From contig UESW01004423.1 of NCBI GenBank assembly GCA_900491605.1, positions 832,288-896,287 of the forward strand: DNA of 64,000 bases, written 5' to 3'. Of the stretch, positions 33,534 to 46,804 are shown one piece after another. Within the stretch, counting starts at the first letter, position 1, and the number at the start of each line of letters is the position of its first letter. The translations under genes and the position numbers were made by a program. The stretch comes from Calamus simplicifolius. Its lineage: Eukaryota > Streptophyta > Magnoliopsida > Arecales > Arecaceae. Under the pieces are notes generated by a model. The model was not told where the DNA came from and did no database searches. It worked only from the letters and a program-made list of their open reading frames with translations.

Positions 33534-34120
33534 ACACCTGCTGGTTGCTGCGTGTAGCAATGTTCGACGAATTAGAACTTCTTGATCTCATGATTTCCAA
33601 TTTTTATTAGTTGCAATGGTCTCACTGATCATGGCATATGGCCGCGCATAATGTAATCAGAACACCTTTAATTTTGGTCTCTCAATTTTTTTTTAATTTA
33701 AAAAAAAGCTTATTCCTTTCTTTTAATTAGCATGACATAAAATAGTCGGAAGGTTATATATATGCGTATATTAATATATAAATATTCTCTAGGCTTGTGG
33801 AGTCTAACTGGATCGAGTTGGATCAATCTTGGCTCAGCTTAAAATAATGTTTGAGCATGTTAACATTAACTGATTCAGAGCTATGTTTGGGGCTTTTCTT
33901 TGTCTCCTTTCTAAACCTGTATAATCTTACAAAGTAGTAGAGCGTCCACTCTTCGTAAATGGTACGTAGATTTGTTATTGAATAAAAAGAATGACAATGT
34001 TAGATTTCCGTCAATGCTACTGTAGCATTATAAAATTCTATCCTTTATCTTAAAAACAAATTTAAATAATCTTGCTTGGTAAATTAATATGGATATATAT
34101 ATATATGATTGGTTGCACAG
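33534..34120. other. Rest of intron 1 of the peptide gene
   Basis: AT-rich DNA without a frame or element edge, ending in the acceptor at 34120. Confidence 0.5.
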
Positions 34121-34269
34121 GAGTTGATGTCCAAAGATCTGTTGATGCTACTATTACTTATCCTGTTGTGAAAGGTAAGCCGTCGCCACCGCCGCCACCA
34201 CCGCCTTCGCCGCCGCCGCCTCCTCATCGATGCAAGTATTACCGCCGATGCTATCCTCCCACCCCATGA
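34121..34269 (+). CDS. Small secreted proline-rich peptide gene, exon 2 (mature peptide)
   Basis: The acceptor GGTTGCACAG|GAG follows an AT-rich tract. The split codon becomes AGA, then VDVQRSVDATITYPVVKGK and a block of prolines with two serines (SPPPP type, a possible hydroxyproline glycosylation module). The C-terminus reads HRCKYYRRCYPPTP. Two cysteines five residues apart could form a small disulfide ring surrounded by basic and aromatic residues. The stop is TGA 34267-34269. Exon 2 encodes nearly the whole mature peptide. The family is unknown to me. Confidence 0.62.
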
Positions 34270-34367
34270 CTACCACCAACACATTTCCTACATATACCAG
34301 TATATGGGGCCATCGGGATTGATCTATGTTCTCATGTATACCATCTTAGCTTTGCATTAATCCATGC

Positions 34368-34373
34368 AATAAA
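34368..34373 (+). terminator. Polyadenylation signal of the peptide gene
   Basis: AATAAA about 100 bases after the stop codon, in an AT-rich 3' UTR. Spacing is typical of plants. Confidence 0.5.
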
Positions 34374-35612
34374 TAAGCAACCTAAAGCTTAATTATACCG
34401 TGTCTCGGCTTGATTGACTTGTGCTGAAAGCTATTTAATATCTTTATATTTTGACTGCTGTTCTACTATTACTATTATTGTACTAAGACTTGTGTCTTCA
34501 TCATCAACATGATCATCCTGCCACTTAAACTTATGTTATATGCTTAACTCTTCTACTCTTTTATATTTTATATATATATATTTTAGAAATGCATCAATGT
34601 TGTGACAAAAGGTATAGGTAGATCCAAATCAGTACATCTAAAAAAATTAAATACCACAAGACAAGCAATTGTAAAAACAACAACAACAAATGGTGATGCT
34701 CCTTAGGAGCTACGATCCGCAACAAGCACCACTAATTAGAATAGTAATTAGTTGCTTTTTCGTATGAAAAGCCAACATCATAATTTGAGGCATAGAATAC
34801 CCTACAACGGTGAAGTAGTATCTCTAAGCGTTGGTTTTCTTGGCTTCCTTAGCCCTCTTGTGCCTTGTATCACATTCCTTTGAGAAAGAATTTTGTACCT
34901 TGCATTTAAGGCAGGGGTTGAACTTTTCATCATAATTTTAACAAAACCCATTATCCCTGCTTATATTCTAGTGGTGAAAGCCACTTAATGGGGGAAAAGA
35001 GGCTTTCTTACGATTGTTGTAGGCACTAATTAAGAGAACTTAACTAAAACGTTAGCTTATCATTCCACATACATGCATACAAAAAAAGAAAAAAATGATT
35101 TTATTGATATTTTTGGAATGAGTACATAGGTAAAAAATGTAATACTGTCCCTTTAAATTATGATTAAACTTCTCATATTTAATCACCTGTTCTGATATAC
35201 AAATATGTATGCCTAAGCCTCATCTAATGCCCTATCATATCATCTGGGTATACTTTATTTGTACTAGAGCAACGATTAACTTTAGTTTGCTTAGATGAAT
35301 GAGACTCTATAGAATGAAGTGTCATCTATTGGCTGGAATGAAAACTCTTTGATTTAGGGATATTACTTCCCTTGTGATTTGATGGTATGCCAAGATAAGG
35401 ATACCTTGTGAAGTTGTTAAGAGAGAGCATTGTTGGATGGATATGATCGGATAAGTTAAGAATTTTAAATTTTTTTGCTTTGGTTATCTTTAACTTTGGA
35501 TAAAGCGAGTTCCAGTGAGATGCCCGTGATCAGAATAATCCGATCAAAACTTAATCCGATCAAAACTCTTATCATAAAAGAGATAAGCGTGGATTAAAAT
35601 ATTAAATCCGAT
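34374..35612. other. AT-rich spacer
   Basis: No gene, RNA or element edge recognised. Confidence 0.4.
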
Positions 35613-37491
35613 TGATGCGGAAGCGATACCAATAATCTGAACAATCATGGCAATCATTACTTGATTAGAGAAAATGATTGCGTACCTTTTGCTAAAGATT
35701 TCTGCTGGATTTCCTCTGAATAAGAAAACGTCCGTACGTGAAGACTCCTTTGCGTGAAGGTTCTGCACCGGAGACTCCTCAAAGGAGTGGAGAAGCTCTC
35801 TGAGATCGCTGATTTCTTCTTAGGAATAAACGGGATAATCTTTAGTCCTCAACTCCCTGAATGAGCAAGGGGTATGGCCAAGGAAATAAGCAAGGATTTT
35901 TTGGTGAATAAAAATCAGCCGAATTCTTTTGTGTTTCTCTCTTATGGAACTCTCTGTCTTTACTGTTTTTAAGAAATAGATAAAGATAGGCAGATGAAAA
36001 ATGAAAAAAATATTAATTTTTTTTCTCTATTTTTCTCTGATCATGGTGCTCGCTATTTATAAATGGGAAGCGATACTCTGATCGAAGAAAGTGTCGCGTC
36101 CCTACGGGAGAGACGCTTCTCATCATCATCCAAAGATACGCGAATTAAGAAGACACCGCTTCATGAAAAAACATGTTCTCTTCTGCGCCTGATCTGAGAA
36201 CATCATGCCCAACTTATAATAGGCCCGCTGGTCTAAAGGCTCATTTGGACCAAGGCCCATAGAGCCTAAACCCAAAGTCCTCAAACCACACATGGCCTCT
36301 ACTTTGGTCACGGATCCATGTTACAGAGTTTAGTTTCATTAAGAAACTTTTCTCCAAATTTTCCAAAAAAAAAAACACAATATTAGGCGGCATTACTTGC
36401 TCATCGCATCACCTAAAATTTAAAAATGAATTCTTAAAATTTAGGAGTGAGTTTCCTTTTATGGTCTACACCTTGGACTTTGCGGGACACACATAACCTA
36501 GCTCCTAAGAATATTGTCCTTACACCGCCATTCCCTATGACTCGGGACAATATTCTTAGTCATGATTTATTTCCACCAGAAAATCACAACTGCACTCCAG
36601 GATATGCGCACATTTACGTCGAGATAAAATAAATTGTCACACAAGACAATCCCATCCCTGACCTATGAGATCGATACGCAAATGGTTCCTTCACACACTC
36701 GAATATTGGCATCAAGTAATTTGTGTACTATCACTTGTCCAATATCCATCTAACACCTTGAGCTCTAGGTTCCCTCATATCCATCCACTGAGTGTCATGA
36801 ATCAACCCGTCGATTGATCATATCTACACTCGATCTATAAAGATCACTATGCATAGTTTTAAGATAGATTAATTTGAACCTCTCAAGGGAGTGTTATTAC
36901 TTTCTCATGGAAAGTACATGAATGACTATATTGCGAGTATGTTCTTAGACCCTAGTGGCATATGCCCAACCCACCGAGTATCAATCATTTATGGATTTTG
37001 CTCATTTGGTGAATCAAAGCATATACGCTATAAGTCTGAGTTCAGTGACTTGCTCAAGCTTAAGAACAATCGTACTCTCATAGCTATGAGTTAAATTTCA
37101 TGATGGTACATTTCTAAAATTTATTCTCATGTAAGTCCGTCAATACGCAATATGCGTACTAGTATACTAATTCGAGAATCTCTCAAATAGTCAAGACAAA
37201 CTATTTTCCCAATTGGAAATTACGTATACTTCAATTTCTTATAATAAAGAGCCTAACTTTATTAAAATTGTGACAATTGTATTTCGAATGTAATAAAATG
37301 ATCTCGTGTCTTCTGTACTCATGTGTGAAGCATCTCGAGCACTCAAAATCATTATTTCTAACATTCGTAGACCTTTCAGGAGAATTACATACAACTGATA
37401 TATAGGATGCAAATATCAAATCATTTATTATATATCATCTGATGTCAATCATCATAGAAAAATTATGTCTTTTAGACCATAATTTCCAACA
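35613..37491 (-). repeat. 3' LTR of copia element I
   Basis: The plus-strand right edge ...TTCCAACA at 37491 adjoins the polypurine tract, so the LTR starts TGTTGGAAATTATGG on the minus strand. The left edge is placed at TGATGCGGAAGCG (35613) by analogy with the GCGGAAGC edge of the other copia LTR at 58080. The left edge is uncertain by some tens of bases. Confidence 0.65.
36054..36061 (-). promoter_or_regulatory. TATA box in the LTR of copia element I
   Basis: The minus strand reads TATAAATA within CATTTATAAATAGCGAGC. Confidence 0.55.
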
Positions 37492-37517
37492 TACTCCCAC
37501 TTGGGCTAAAATACATA

Positions 37518-39597
37518 CTACCATAACCTAACTCCCATCCCCTCAACATGACTTGTAAAAATATTTCCCTTGAGGGTCTTGGTAAAGGGATCAGCTAAGT
37601 TTTCTAATGAGGCGATCTTGAGCACTTCCACTTCTTTCCGCTGCACAAACTCTCGGATCAAGTGAAACTTGCGCTCAATGTGCTTGCCTTTAGTGTGATA
37701 ACGAGATTCCTTCACTTGAGCAATCGCAGCCGTATTGTCACAATACAGTGTTAAAGGTCTCTCAATTGAAGGTACAATCTCCAATTCCATAAGAAACTTT
37801 CTTAGCCAAACTGCTTCTTTTGTTGTCTCAGATGCTGCCACATACTCAGCTTCCATGGTGGAGTCTGCGATACAAGATTGTTTCACACTCCTCCAACTGA
37901 TAGCAGCACCACCTAATGTAAATAGAAAACCAGATGTAGATCTTCTAGAATCTTTATCTGCCTGAAAATCAGAATCAGTATATCCCATTGGGATAAGCTC
38001 ATCACTATGATATACAAGCATATAATCTTTCGTTCTCCGAAGATACTTGAAGATATGCTTGACAGCTATCCAGTGTTGTATCCCTGGGTTCGACTGGTAA
38101 CGGCTGACCATACCTACGGCGTAACAGATATCAGGTCTCGTGCATAACATGGCGTACATAAGGCTACCAACAGCCGAAGCATATGGTACCTTACTCATTG
38201 TACGTTTTTCCTCATCAGTCTTGGGACATTGGTCCTTTGATAGAGGAACACCATGCCTGAAGGGTAACATACCCTTTTTGGAGTCGTGCATTGAGAACCT
38301 ATGCAGAATCTTATCTACATAAGCCGCCTGAGATAAACCCAATGTTCTTGTCTTTCGATCTCGTAAAAGTTTGATCCCAAGAACATAGCTAGCATCTCCG
38401 AGATCTTTCATACTGAACTGATGTGATAGCCAAATCTTGACTGAGGACAATGCTGCGACATCATTGCCAATAAGCAACAAATCATCTACATATAATATCA
38501 GAAACACTACAGCTTTACCATCTAATCTCTTGTAGACACATGGCTCATCAGGGTTCTGATTAAAACCATAGGATTTAATCGCCTGATCGAATCTAATGTT
38601 CCATGATCTGGATGCTTGTTTAAGTCCATAAATGGACCTTTTAAGCTTGCAAACCATGTTCTCTTGGCCTCGAGATATGAACCCCTCTGGTTGGACCATA
38701 TAGATAGTCTCGTCAAGATATCCATTGAGGAAAGCGGTCTTGACGTCCATCTGCCAAATCTCATAGTCAAAATGAGCTGCTATGGCCAAGAGAATCGAAT
38801 CGACTTTAGCATGGCAACAGGTGAAAAAGTTTCCTCATAATCTATACCCTCCTTCTGGGTATAGCCCTTTGCCACCAACCGTGCTTTGAAGGTTTCAACC
38901 TTCCCATCGGTCCTCTCTTTCTCTTGTAGATCCACTTGCACCCAATGGGTTTGATCCCAGCCGGTGCATCTACAATATCCCAAACTTCATTCGAGTACAT
39001 AGATTCCATTTCTGATTCCATAGCCTTGTGCCATTGGTCTGCATCTACATCGTGATAGCTTCATCGTAACTAGTGGGATTCGATTCTTGTTCATTGGAGA
39101 TCGCCACATAGGATTCTCCAAAGAACATAAACCTATTAGGTGGTCTCAAAATCCTCCCACTGCGACGAACCACGGGTGTCATATCTAATACTGGTTCGGC
39201 AATAGGTGTTTCATCCTTATCATTATGTCTTGAATTGAAAGATGATCCCTCAGGTGTATGTTCTTGTAGAACCACCTTTTTAGGATCAGCGGTACTAATA
39301 CAATCATCTTCCAATAATCTAGCATTCGTGCTAACGAACACATTTTGACTCTCAGGATTATAGAAGTAGCCACCTACAGTTCCTTTTGGGAAACCAACCC
39401 AGTAGCAAAGTATAGATCTTGGTCCGAATTTAGACGTCTTTTCAGTCAATACATAAGCAGGACATCCCCATACTTTGAGGTACCTTGGATTGGACTTACG
39501 TCCAGTCCACATCTCATAGGGAGTCTTGGGTACTGACTTAGATGGGACTAAATTCAAAATATATGCTGTCGTTTCTAAAGCATATCCCCAAAAGGAT
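37518..39597 (-). pseudogene. Copia element I pol: integrase end, reverse transcriptase, RNase H
   Basis: 39045-39597 is the integrase C-terminal region (ETTAYILNLVPSKSVPKTPYE, then WGCPAYVL). 38780-38983 holds the linker to reverse transcriptase (FKARLVAKGYTQKEGIDYEETF). 37518-38789 is a long open frame with QMDVKTAFLNG, the catalytic YVDD (38481-38492) and the copia RNase H (GYTDSDFQADKDSRRSTSG, then TKGKHIERKFHLIREF). The three blocks lie in different frames, so at least two frameshifts are present. The last frame is otherwise clean for 420 codons, suggesting modest age. Confidence 0.88.
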
Positions 39598-39598
39598 N
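39598..39598. other. Ambiguous base at a copia/LINE junction
   Basis: The only N in the window. Left of it is copia integrase sequence, right of it LINE reverse transcriptase. Neither element has a natural end here, and both break in mid-domain. Confidence 0.95.
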
Positions 39599-40945
39599 AC
39601 CTGCCAGCCGTCCAGACGATCACGGATCCGCCTCTCCAGATAACTAAAGTCCGAACACCGAGGCCGTCTCCCCGAAATAGGAATCCCCAAATAGGACATC
39701 CGATCGGACTGAGAAGGAATGCCCATAATCTGAGATATAGCCCTCTTCACAGAACGGGACGTCCTCGGACTAAAACAAATAAGAGATTTGCTGAGATTGA
39801 CACATTGCCCCGAGGCATGACAGTAGGAGTGAAGGATGGAAGCAAAGGTGGAGGCATTACTGGTAGTAGCCCTCCCCAGCAGGAGACAATCATCAGCAAA
39901 AAGTAAATGGGACAGCGAAGGGCCAAGGGGGCCAGCAGCATAAGGGTCGATGTCAGAAGTCCGCGTTGCCAAAGAAAGCTCCCGGGATAGAGCATCGGCA
40001 GAGAGAATAAACAAGAATGGAGAAAGAGGACAGCCCTGTCTTAAACCCATCGCCGAGTGGAAGAACTCCGTACAACCATTAATCATAAGAGAGAAAGATG
40101 GACTTTGGACACACTCCATCACCCAGTCGACGAAAACCTCATGGAAGCCAAACTCATGAAGAGTACTGCAAAGAAAGTCCCACCTTAGTCTATCATAGGC
40201 CCTCTCCATATCAAGCTTGATAGCCATGAGGCAGTTACGTCCCGAGACACGGTGAAGATCATGCATAAACTCCTGGGCCAGCAGGGCGTTATCCGTGATA
40301 CTGCGACCTCTAAGAAAGCACCCTGCTCCTGAGATAGACGAGGCATAACCAAAGCCATACGAGTTACTAAAATTCGAGCACAGATTTTGTATAAAGTGGT
40401 ACACAGACTAATGGGCCGGTAATGCATAGGGGAGGAAGCCTCAGGACGTTTAGGAATCAAGGTAACAAGAGTCCGCTTCCAGTCAGAAGGCATATGAGTG
40501 AGCAAAAAGACAGACTGGATAGCAGAGACCACATCCGGACCGACAATATCCCAATAATGGCGGAAGAACAAGGGCGGAAACCCATCAGGTCCCGGGGCCT
40601 TGTCAGGACCCAGCTCCCATAAAGCGAGGCGAATTTCCTCCATAGTAAGAGGTCTGATAAGACTGTCATTCTCCACATCGGAGACCTTATAAGAAGGCAG
40701 AACCGGAGAAACTGGGAACCCAACCCCTGACATCTCAGTCCATCTGGTCCGGAAGAAGTTAACAAACTGATCCCTGATCGCCAGCGGATCCTCGACAGAA
40801 TGGCCCTCCTCATCATCAATGCATCTGATACGATTCGCCGATCGGCGCCGCAAAGTAGTCTGATGAAAGAACCTCGTATTCGGTCACCCTCCTTAATCCA
40901 CTGAATACGGGACCTTTGCCTCCAATAAGTTTCCTGCTGCAACAT
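39599..40945 (-). pseudogene. LINE copy D ORF2: linker and reverse transcriptase
   Basis: Two main frames, 40185-40853 and 39599-40404, overlap at a one-base shift near 40315-40325, inside the QGAFLRGRSI-type motif. They carry DKAPGPDGFPPLFFRHYW, HYRPISLCTTLYK, DMERAYDRLRWDF, GLRQGCPLSPFLFILSADAL and the catalytic FADD in SHLLFADDCLLLG. A further frameshift lies near 40855. Apart from these it is well conserved. Confidence 0.85.
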
Positions 40946-40948
40946 AAG
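39599..40948 (-). mobile_element. LINE copy D, front part of ORF2 only
   Basis: Same family as the other LINEs. It starts (minus strand) near 40948 at QQETYWRQRSR and runs to GWQ of the reverse transcriptase, where the N cuts it. The zinc-binding region, RNase H and A tail are missing, which a LINE insertion would not lose naturally, since LINEs truncate at the 5' end. Confidence 0.85.
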
Positions 40949-42618
40949 AGTTAATGTATATAGCTAGCATCAAGTAGGGCCAACATGAAAAGAAAACATA
41001 CAGATGGCTTAGCTGAGGCTCTCCTACTTCTTGACATTTCAAATTGAGGGAGTTCTAAAATTTAGGCAATAGTCTAGTGATTTGATTTGCAGCACTCATT
41101 TTGAGGAGGTTCTATGATCAACGCTTGTGAGTTGAATTTTTAAATATTTGATATTTTTTTATTACTTTTTGAAATGATCAATAATATTTATCTATAAAGA
41201 TTAACTTGACAACATTCAAAACAGATCTCCACTCAATTTTGATTAAATTTAGATCGATAATGACAATTCTTCATCATGATTAAGTTGTTAGATATAATTT
41301 ACTATCTTTAAAATATTTAAATACTAAAAAATATATGATTAGAGACCCTTAATCTATGTACAAAGCAGTGAAAAATTATATATATATATATAATTTGGTG
41401 CATGAACCAAGGATCTCTAAATCAAATGATTTTTAGCATTTTAATATTTTAATGATGTTACATCATATTCAATGGTTCAATATCAATGTGAGGCCTTTAT
41501 CATCCAATACAAATCTAACTTAGAATACGTGAAGATTCACCCGAATATAATTGCATCAAACCTAATCTCTCTATATACAGAGAGAAAGAAAGTTGGATTT
41601 AGTTACACTCATATCTAGCTAAATGCCAAATCTAATTGCCATTTTCACTATTGGATTCATACGGACCTCAAAGTCATTCCACCTTTTCTATATTTAAAAT
41701 CTAATGATGGAAAGGAAGATCGAATCTAATTTTAACTATATGCGAGTATAGCAAAGTCTAAATAAATATAGTGAGTGAGAGAGAGAGAGAGAGAATAGGT
41801 GATGTTCTCAACCATCTATATATTCTCGTCCGCATAGTATAGTTTAAACCTTTGCTATATTATCAAGGTCCTTAGAAATTTTTAAAAAAAATCTCTTTTC
41901 AAAATATAAAATTTAGGAAACTAGTTGTGAGAACTCAAGAGATTAGGGAAGGAGCTAAAATTAAAGTTAATTATTTGAAGCATGTTCTCATTTGTAGAGA
42001 GAGTCTACAGCATTTTAATGCAACATCTATCATTTTGGACGGTTTGATTATAAATCATTTGACTCAAACGTTAGCTCAAGCTCACGCAAAATCAAGTCAT
42101 GTCATAAAAAATTATAAGCCCAAATATAGTCCCATCCACCTCTCTTAATCTTCTCCAAATTAAATATCCTAACCCACCAAAATTTAGTAAAGATTTGATT
42201 CGAAGTAATCTGGTTCAATTATCAAGGACTTCACCATCTTGCATAATAGATAATTAGCTGTCTCACAAATATTGTAAGCCACTAAGCATACAAGCATATT
42301 TGATCTTAATCATATACTCACTACATCCAAACTACTGTTTCACGTATATCATAAGCAAAGCACTAGGGTGCAAGCTATATCATAAGCAAAGCACTAAGGT
42401 ACAAGTGAAACCTCATTTAAGCTGTGAACCTCTTCTTTTTTTTTCTTTTTTTTTTTTTTTTTTTTTCCTTCTCACAAAGATACGGATTCCTCAATCAAAG
42501 GCAAACATAAAGAAAAGGTCGCTGTGAGCCACGCATTGAATGTCTGGGGCTCCCACCCTCCTTTTTGCTAACGACCAAGAAAAAGATTGCCAATCAGCAG
42601 ACACAACCATCAAAATCC
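40949..42618. other. AT-rich spacer with small repeats
   Basis: No gene. It contains a TA run near 41372, a GA run at 41777-41794 and a 30-bp tandem duplication at about 42337-42402 (TATATCATAAGCAAAGCACTA twice). A T-rich tract lies at 42433-42467. Confidence 0.4.
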
Positions 42619-42695
42619 ATTGCCTGCTTCTTCTTCTTCTTCTTCTTTTCTTTTCTTCTCTTCTTTTTTTTTTTAAGTACAGACGACGATCACAC

Positions 42696-45600
42696 TAACC
42701 TAGTGCAAGTCAGTCCAGAAATATCAGAGTACAAAATTTGCTTAAGAGCAGAAAGACAGGAGTCACCCTGATTCCATATCCAAAATCATACATGATGGGC
42801 CACAGCAGCCGCCACCAGTCTACCGTAAAATTAGCTTCGCGATAGATGTATCGGATGTGGACATTGTGAGAACCCCACAGAGCAGCCCGAATATCGTAGA
42901 GAAGAGGGTTGATGGGGACATGATCGCAGAATCCTGTACGGAGCCACCGGATAACAGAAAGTGAATCCCCCTCATGAACAGGCATTGAGCATGAAGCCTC
43001 TGAACAGCATGGGATATACTAGCCCACACTGCATAAAGCTCGGCCATAAGGACAAAGAATCGAGGAAACCAAAACCACCCGCCGACAACAAGGCTCCATC
43101 GGTCCCATGAATAATGAAGGCAGACCCAGCAAGTCTTCCACGAATACTTCCATCAAAGTTGATTTTTACAAACCCTGGAGGGGGCTCTCAAGAGATAAAA
43201 ATCGTACGATGGTTCGCTGCCGAAGCAGCAGGGAGCCCAGTGGCCAAGGTTATAAGAATCAGAACCAGTGAGCAGAAGTGCACTTTCAGCAACCATAGAT
43301 CTGACCTTTCGCTCTAGTCTATGAGAGGAAATAGCATCATCAGTAAAGATAAGCAGGTTCCGCGATAGCCAGATCTGATAGGCAGTAATAGCCTAAAGAG
43401 CACTCTACTAATGGGTGGTCCTCTGGAGAGCATCAAGGAAAGGAGAACATAAGGAACTAGAACAATCCACTCTGCAATCATAATTCATCTTTAACAAAAT
43501 CCAGTTCAATATGGGACAGGTAAATATGGCATGGTCAGTAGTCTCCTCCTCCTGCCCATACAGCGGGCATGTCGCCTCAATATGAAGACCCCTTCTAAAC
43601 AGTAGGGAGCAAGAAGGGAGGCAGTCCCACATGATCTTCCATATGAATAATTGGATCGTGGGATGAACAGAGAGCTTCTGATCCAAGCAGCATCCCGCGA
43701 GTCCTGGGGCTAAGGCTAAACACCTCGATGAGGTCCCTAGTGGGGGCCCTAGAGAGACAAGATCTCCTCTATAACCTCATATCAGGTTTGTGGCCCAAGG
43801 TAAGAGGAATAGAAAGAATCCGCCGAGCAAGCTCATCCCTAAATAAGCTGGTCACCATAGGGGTATTCCAAGAGGAGAGATCCTGAATGATGAGATCCTG
43901 CACCCTCATACAAAGTAGAACATCCGTGCTAATAAATGACGGCCATGAAGAAAGGGGGAGATTAGAGATCCAGCTATCTTGAACAACATCGACCGAGGAA
44001 CCATCGCTAATCATCCATGAAATATTGTTCAGAATAGGTGGAGCATGACGACACACCTCCTTCCAAAAGAAAGAATACCGACGAGTAGGCTGAGGGTCCA
44101 TAAAAGGAGACAATCACCATATCTAGCTCGCATAAAGAAACTCAGAGACAGTGAGGATCAAGAATAAACCTCGAACCATGTCTTGCCAGCAAAGCGTCTC
44201 TCCTAACAAGCAGGGACTGGATACCCAGACCACCTTCATGCAGAGGTATACAAATCAAATCCCAAGCCTGAAAATGAATGCGTGACCATCTTGCATAGAA
44301 GCCCACAGAAAGTCCCTAAAACATTGCTCTATCTTTGCAAACAAGTGATAGGGACCGTAGCATTAGAGAGAAGATGCATAGGAAGGGACGTAAGAACAGA
44401 GCAAATGAGAGTGATCCTTGCCATCATGGATAATCTGTGACCTGCCAACCATCAATCCGATTACGAATGGGTCGCTCGAGAATAGCGAAATCACTAATGC
44501 GAGGACGCTTCCCCAACACAGGGATCCCCAAGTATGAAAGCCCATCAGCCTTGGTAAAAATACCCATAGCTTGGTGAATAGCATCCCTAGTAGACCTGGA
44601 AGTCTTGGGGCTGAAGCAAATCGTGGACTTTTCTAAATTAGACCTTCTTATCAGAAGCTCGATAGTAGCACTGAATAAGAAGCATAACTAACAGCATTAT
44701 GAAGAGACACCTAGCCCAGAAGAATACAGTCATCCGCAAAAAGGTGGGAGACAGGGGGTCCCAAAGGTCCAGCCAAAAAGGGGCAATGCGGCAGTCCTGC
44801 TAAGCCTAATGAAAAGCATGGGAAAGGTCATCCGCAGCCAAACAAACAGAAACGGGGATAATGGGCATCCCTGTCTCAGACCCATATAGAATGGAAGAAA
44901 ACAGTCTACATTCTATTAACAATCAGAGAGAAGGATGGCTTCTGGATGCAGGCCATAATCCAATCAATGAACAGATCGTGAAAACCGAATTCAAGCAGAG
45001 TTCGGTACAGAAAGACCCATTTCAGCCTGTCGTAGCATGCTCCATATCAAGCTTAACTGCCATAAGACACTGTCTGGTCGAGGCTCTCTGAAGATCATGC
45101 ATAAACTCCTGTGCAATGAGGACATTATCGGAAAATACTCCGACCTCTAATAAAAGCCTCTTGTTCAGCAGAGATGAATTGAGGAATCACCACACGCAGC
45201 CAGGAGACAAGAAGGCGCGCACAAACCTTATACAAGATAGTGCACAGGTTGATCGGCCGAAAGTGTTAAGGGGTAGAAGCATCAGAACGCTTCGGCACAA
45301 GAGTGACAAGAGTCTGATTCCAATCAGTAGGAATGGATTTGGAAAGGAAAGCACTCTGAATAGCCTGAGTAACCTCTAAACCAATAATGTCCCCATAATG
45401 ATGGAAGAATAATGGTGGAAAACCATCAGGGCCGGGCGCCTTATTAGGCCCAAGGTCCCATAAAGCCATACGAATCTCATTAGCCATGATCGATCTGATC
45501 AGGAGGTCATTCTCGTGAGTTGAGACCTTCTTAGGAGGAGGAACCCGAAAAACAGGAGCCCCTACACCTGATAACTCAGTCCATCTAGACTGGAAGAACT

Positions 45601-46804
45601 GAAGTAACTGATCATGGCTAACCATGGAATCGTCCTAAAGATTTCCCTCCTCATCAACTAATCACCGAATCCTGTTAGCTGCCCAACGCTTCAGAGTAGC
45701 CTGATGGAAAACCCTGGTATTATGGTCTCCCTCCCGAATCCACTGAACCCTAGATCGCTGCCTCCAATAAGACTCCTGCTGCAAAAGTAGGAAGTGGTGG
45801 TGAAAGCGAGCTTAGATCGAAGAGAGGAGAGGTCAGGTACAGAGAGACAGCCATCCAGGTCCTCCCTTTCCTAGAGAATAGCCATGTCAGCTTCAACCTG
45901 CTTAATATGTCTCACGAAGTCCCCAACCTCAAGTTTGTTCCATCTAGAAAGGCGACGCCTGACCAACTCCAACCGTCTAGAAAGACGATAAATAGCATTA
46001 CCTCTTATCGTAAATGCCAAACCTGGGCTATGATGGCTCGAGCCGAGGGATAGGAAGTCCAGAATTGCTCAAATCTAAACTATTGCCATTGATGAAGATC
46101 ATAATCAGTGGATATCAAAATGGGATAGTGATCGGAAGCAATCTGGGGCATGTGAGTGACAGTGACAGAAGGAAACATCTGGGTCCACTGGGCAATAGCC
46201 AAGGCTCTATCCAATCTTTCCCAAACACAAGCCAAACCCTAGCGATTGTTACATCAGGTCAATTGGGATCCTGAGAATCCCAGATCCATCAAACCAGCTG
46301 AGGAGATGAATGATCTAAACTTAGAAATATTGCTGAATCAGTAACCCGTCTACCACCTTTCTTTTCGTTAGCAGCAGCAATACAATTAAAGTTACCAGCC
46401 AAAATGGGAGGGATACCCTGGGCAAGGAGGGAGAGAATCTCAGACCAAAGAACATGCCTTTCCCTAAAATCAGTGCTAGCATAAACTCCCGAGAGGAGCC
46501 AAGGGTCAGAAGACCCTTCCGAAACAAGAAGAGCAATCTGCTGATTACACTGATGAAAGACATTCACCGACACCAAGGAGTGGCGCCAAAAAGCAACAAT
46601 ATCACCGGATAGGCCCTCGGACTCCACAACATATGAAGACCATGATCTAGCAGCCTATCCTCAAAATCAGACCAAGCTGTCTCCCGATAACTGGGTTTCC
46701 ATGAGAATACATATATCAAAATTATGGATCTGCAATAGTCTACCAAAAGAGGATCGAAAAGACGGTTTTTGAGCTCCTCTAACATTCCATATAAGGATTT
46801 TCAT
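42696..46804 (-). pseudogene. LINE copy E ORF2 (endonuclease, reverse transcriptase, RNase H), broken
   Basis: The start is ATG 46804 with MKILIWNVRGA, the hallmark beginning of the L1 endonuclease, which nicks target DNA. Endonuclease remnants follow at 46289-46785 (GVYASTDFRERHVLW, then LAGNFNCIAA, where the usual catalytic GDFN aspartate is asparagine). Reverse transcriptase pieces lie around 44860-45625 (APGPDGFPPLFFHHYG) and 44363-44800. Zinc-binding sequence is at 43408-43686 (CPLYGQEEETTDHAIFTCP, one cysteine replaced by tyrosine) and RNase H at 42710-43190. Many frameshifts and stops make it inactive. Confidence 0.85.

Larger units (their letters stand above)
35613..39597 (-). mobile_element. 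Ty1/copia element I, 3' part only, cut at an ambiguous base
   Basis: Minus-strand order: end of integrase, reverse transcriptase, RNase H, polypurine tract (complement of 37492-37505, AAGTGGGAG), then the 3' LTR. Everything upstream of the integrase end is missing, because the sequence changes to LINE DNA exactly at the N (39598). No 5' LTR, gag or protease is in the window, so no target duplication can be checked. Confidence 0.88.
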
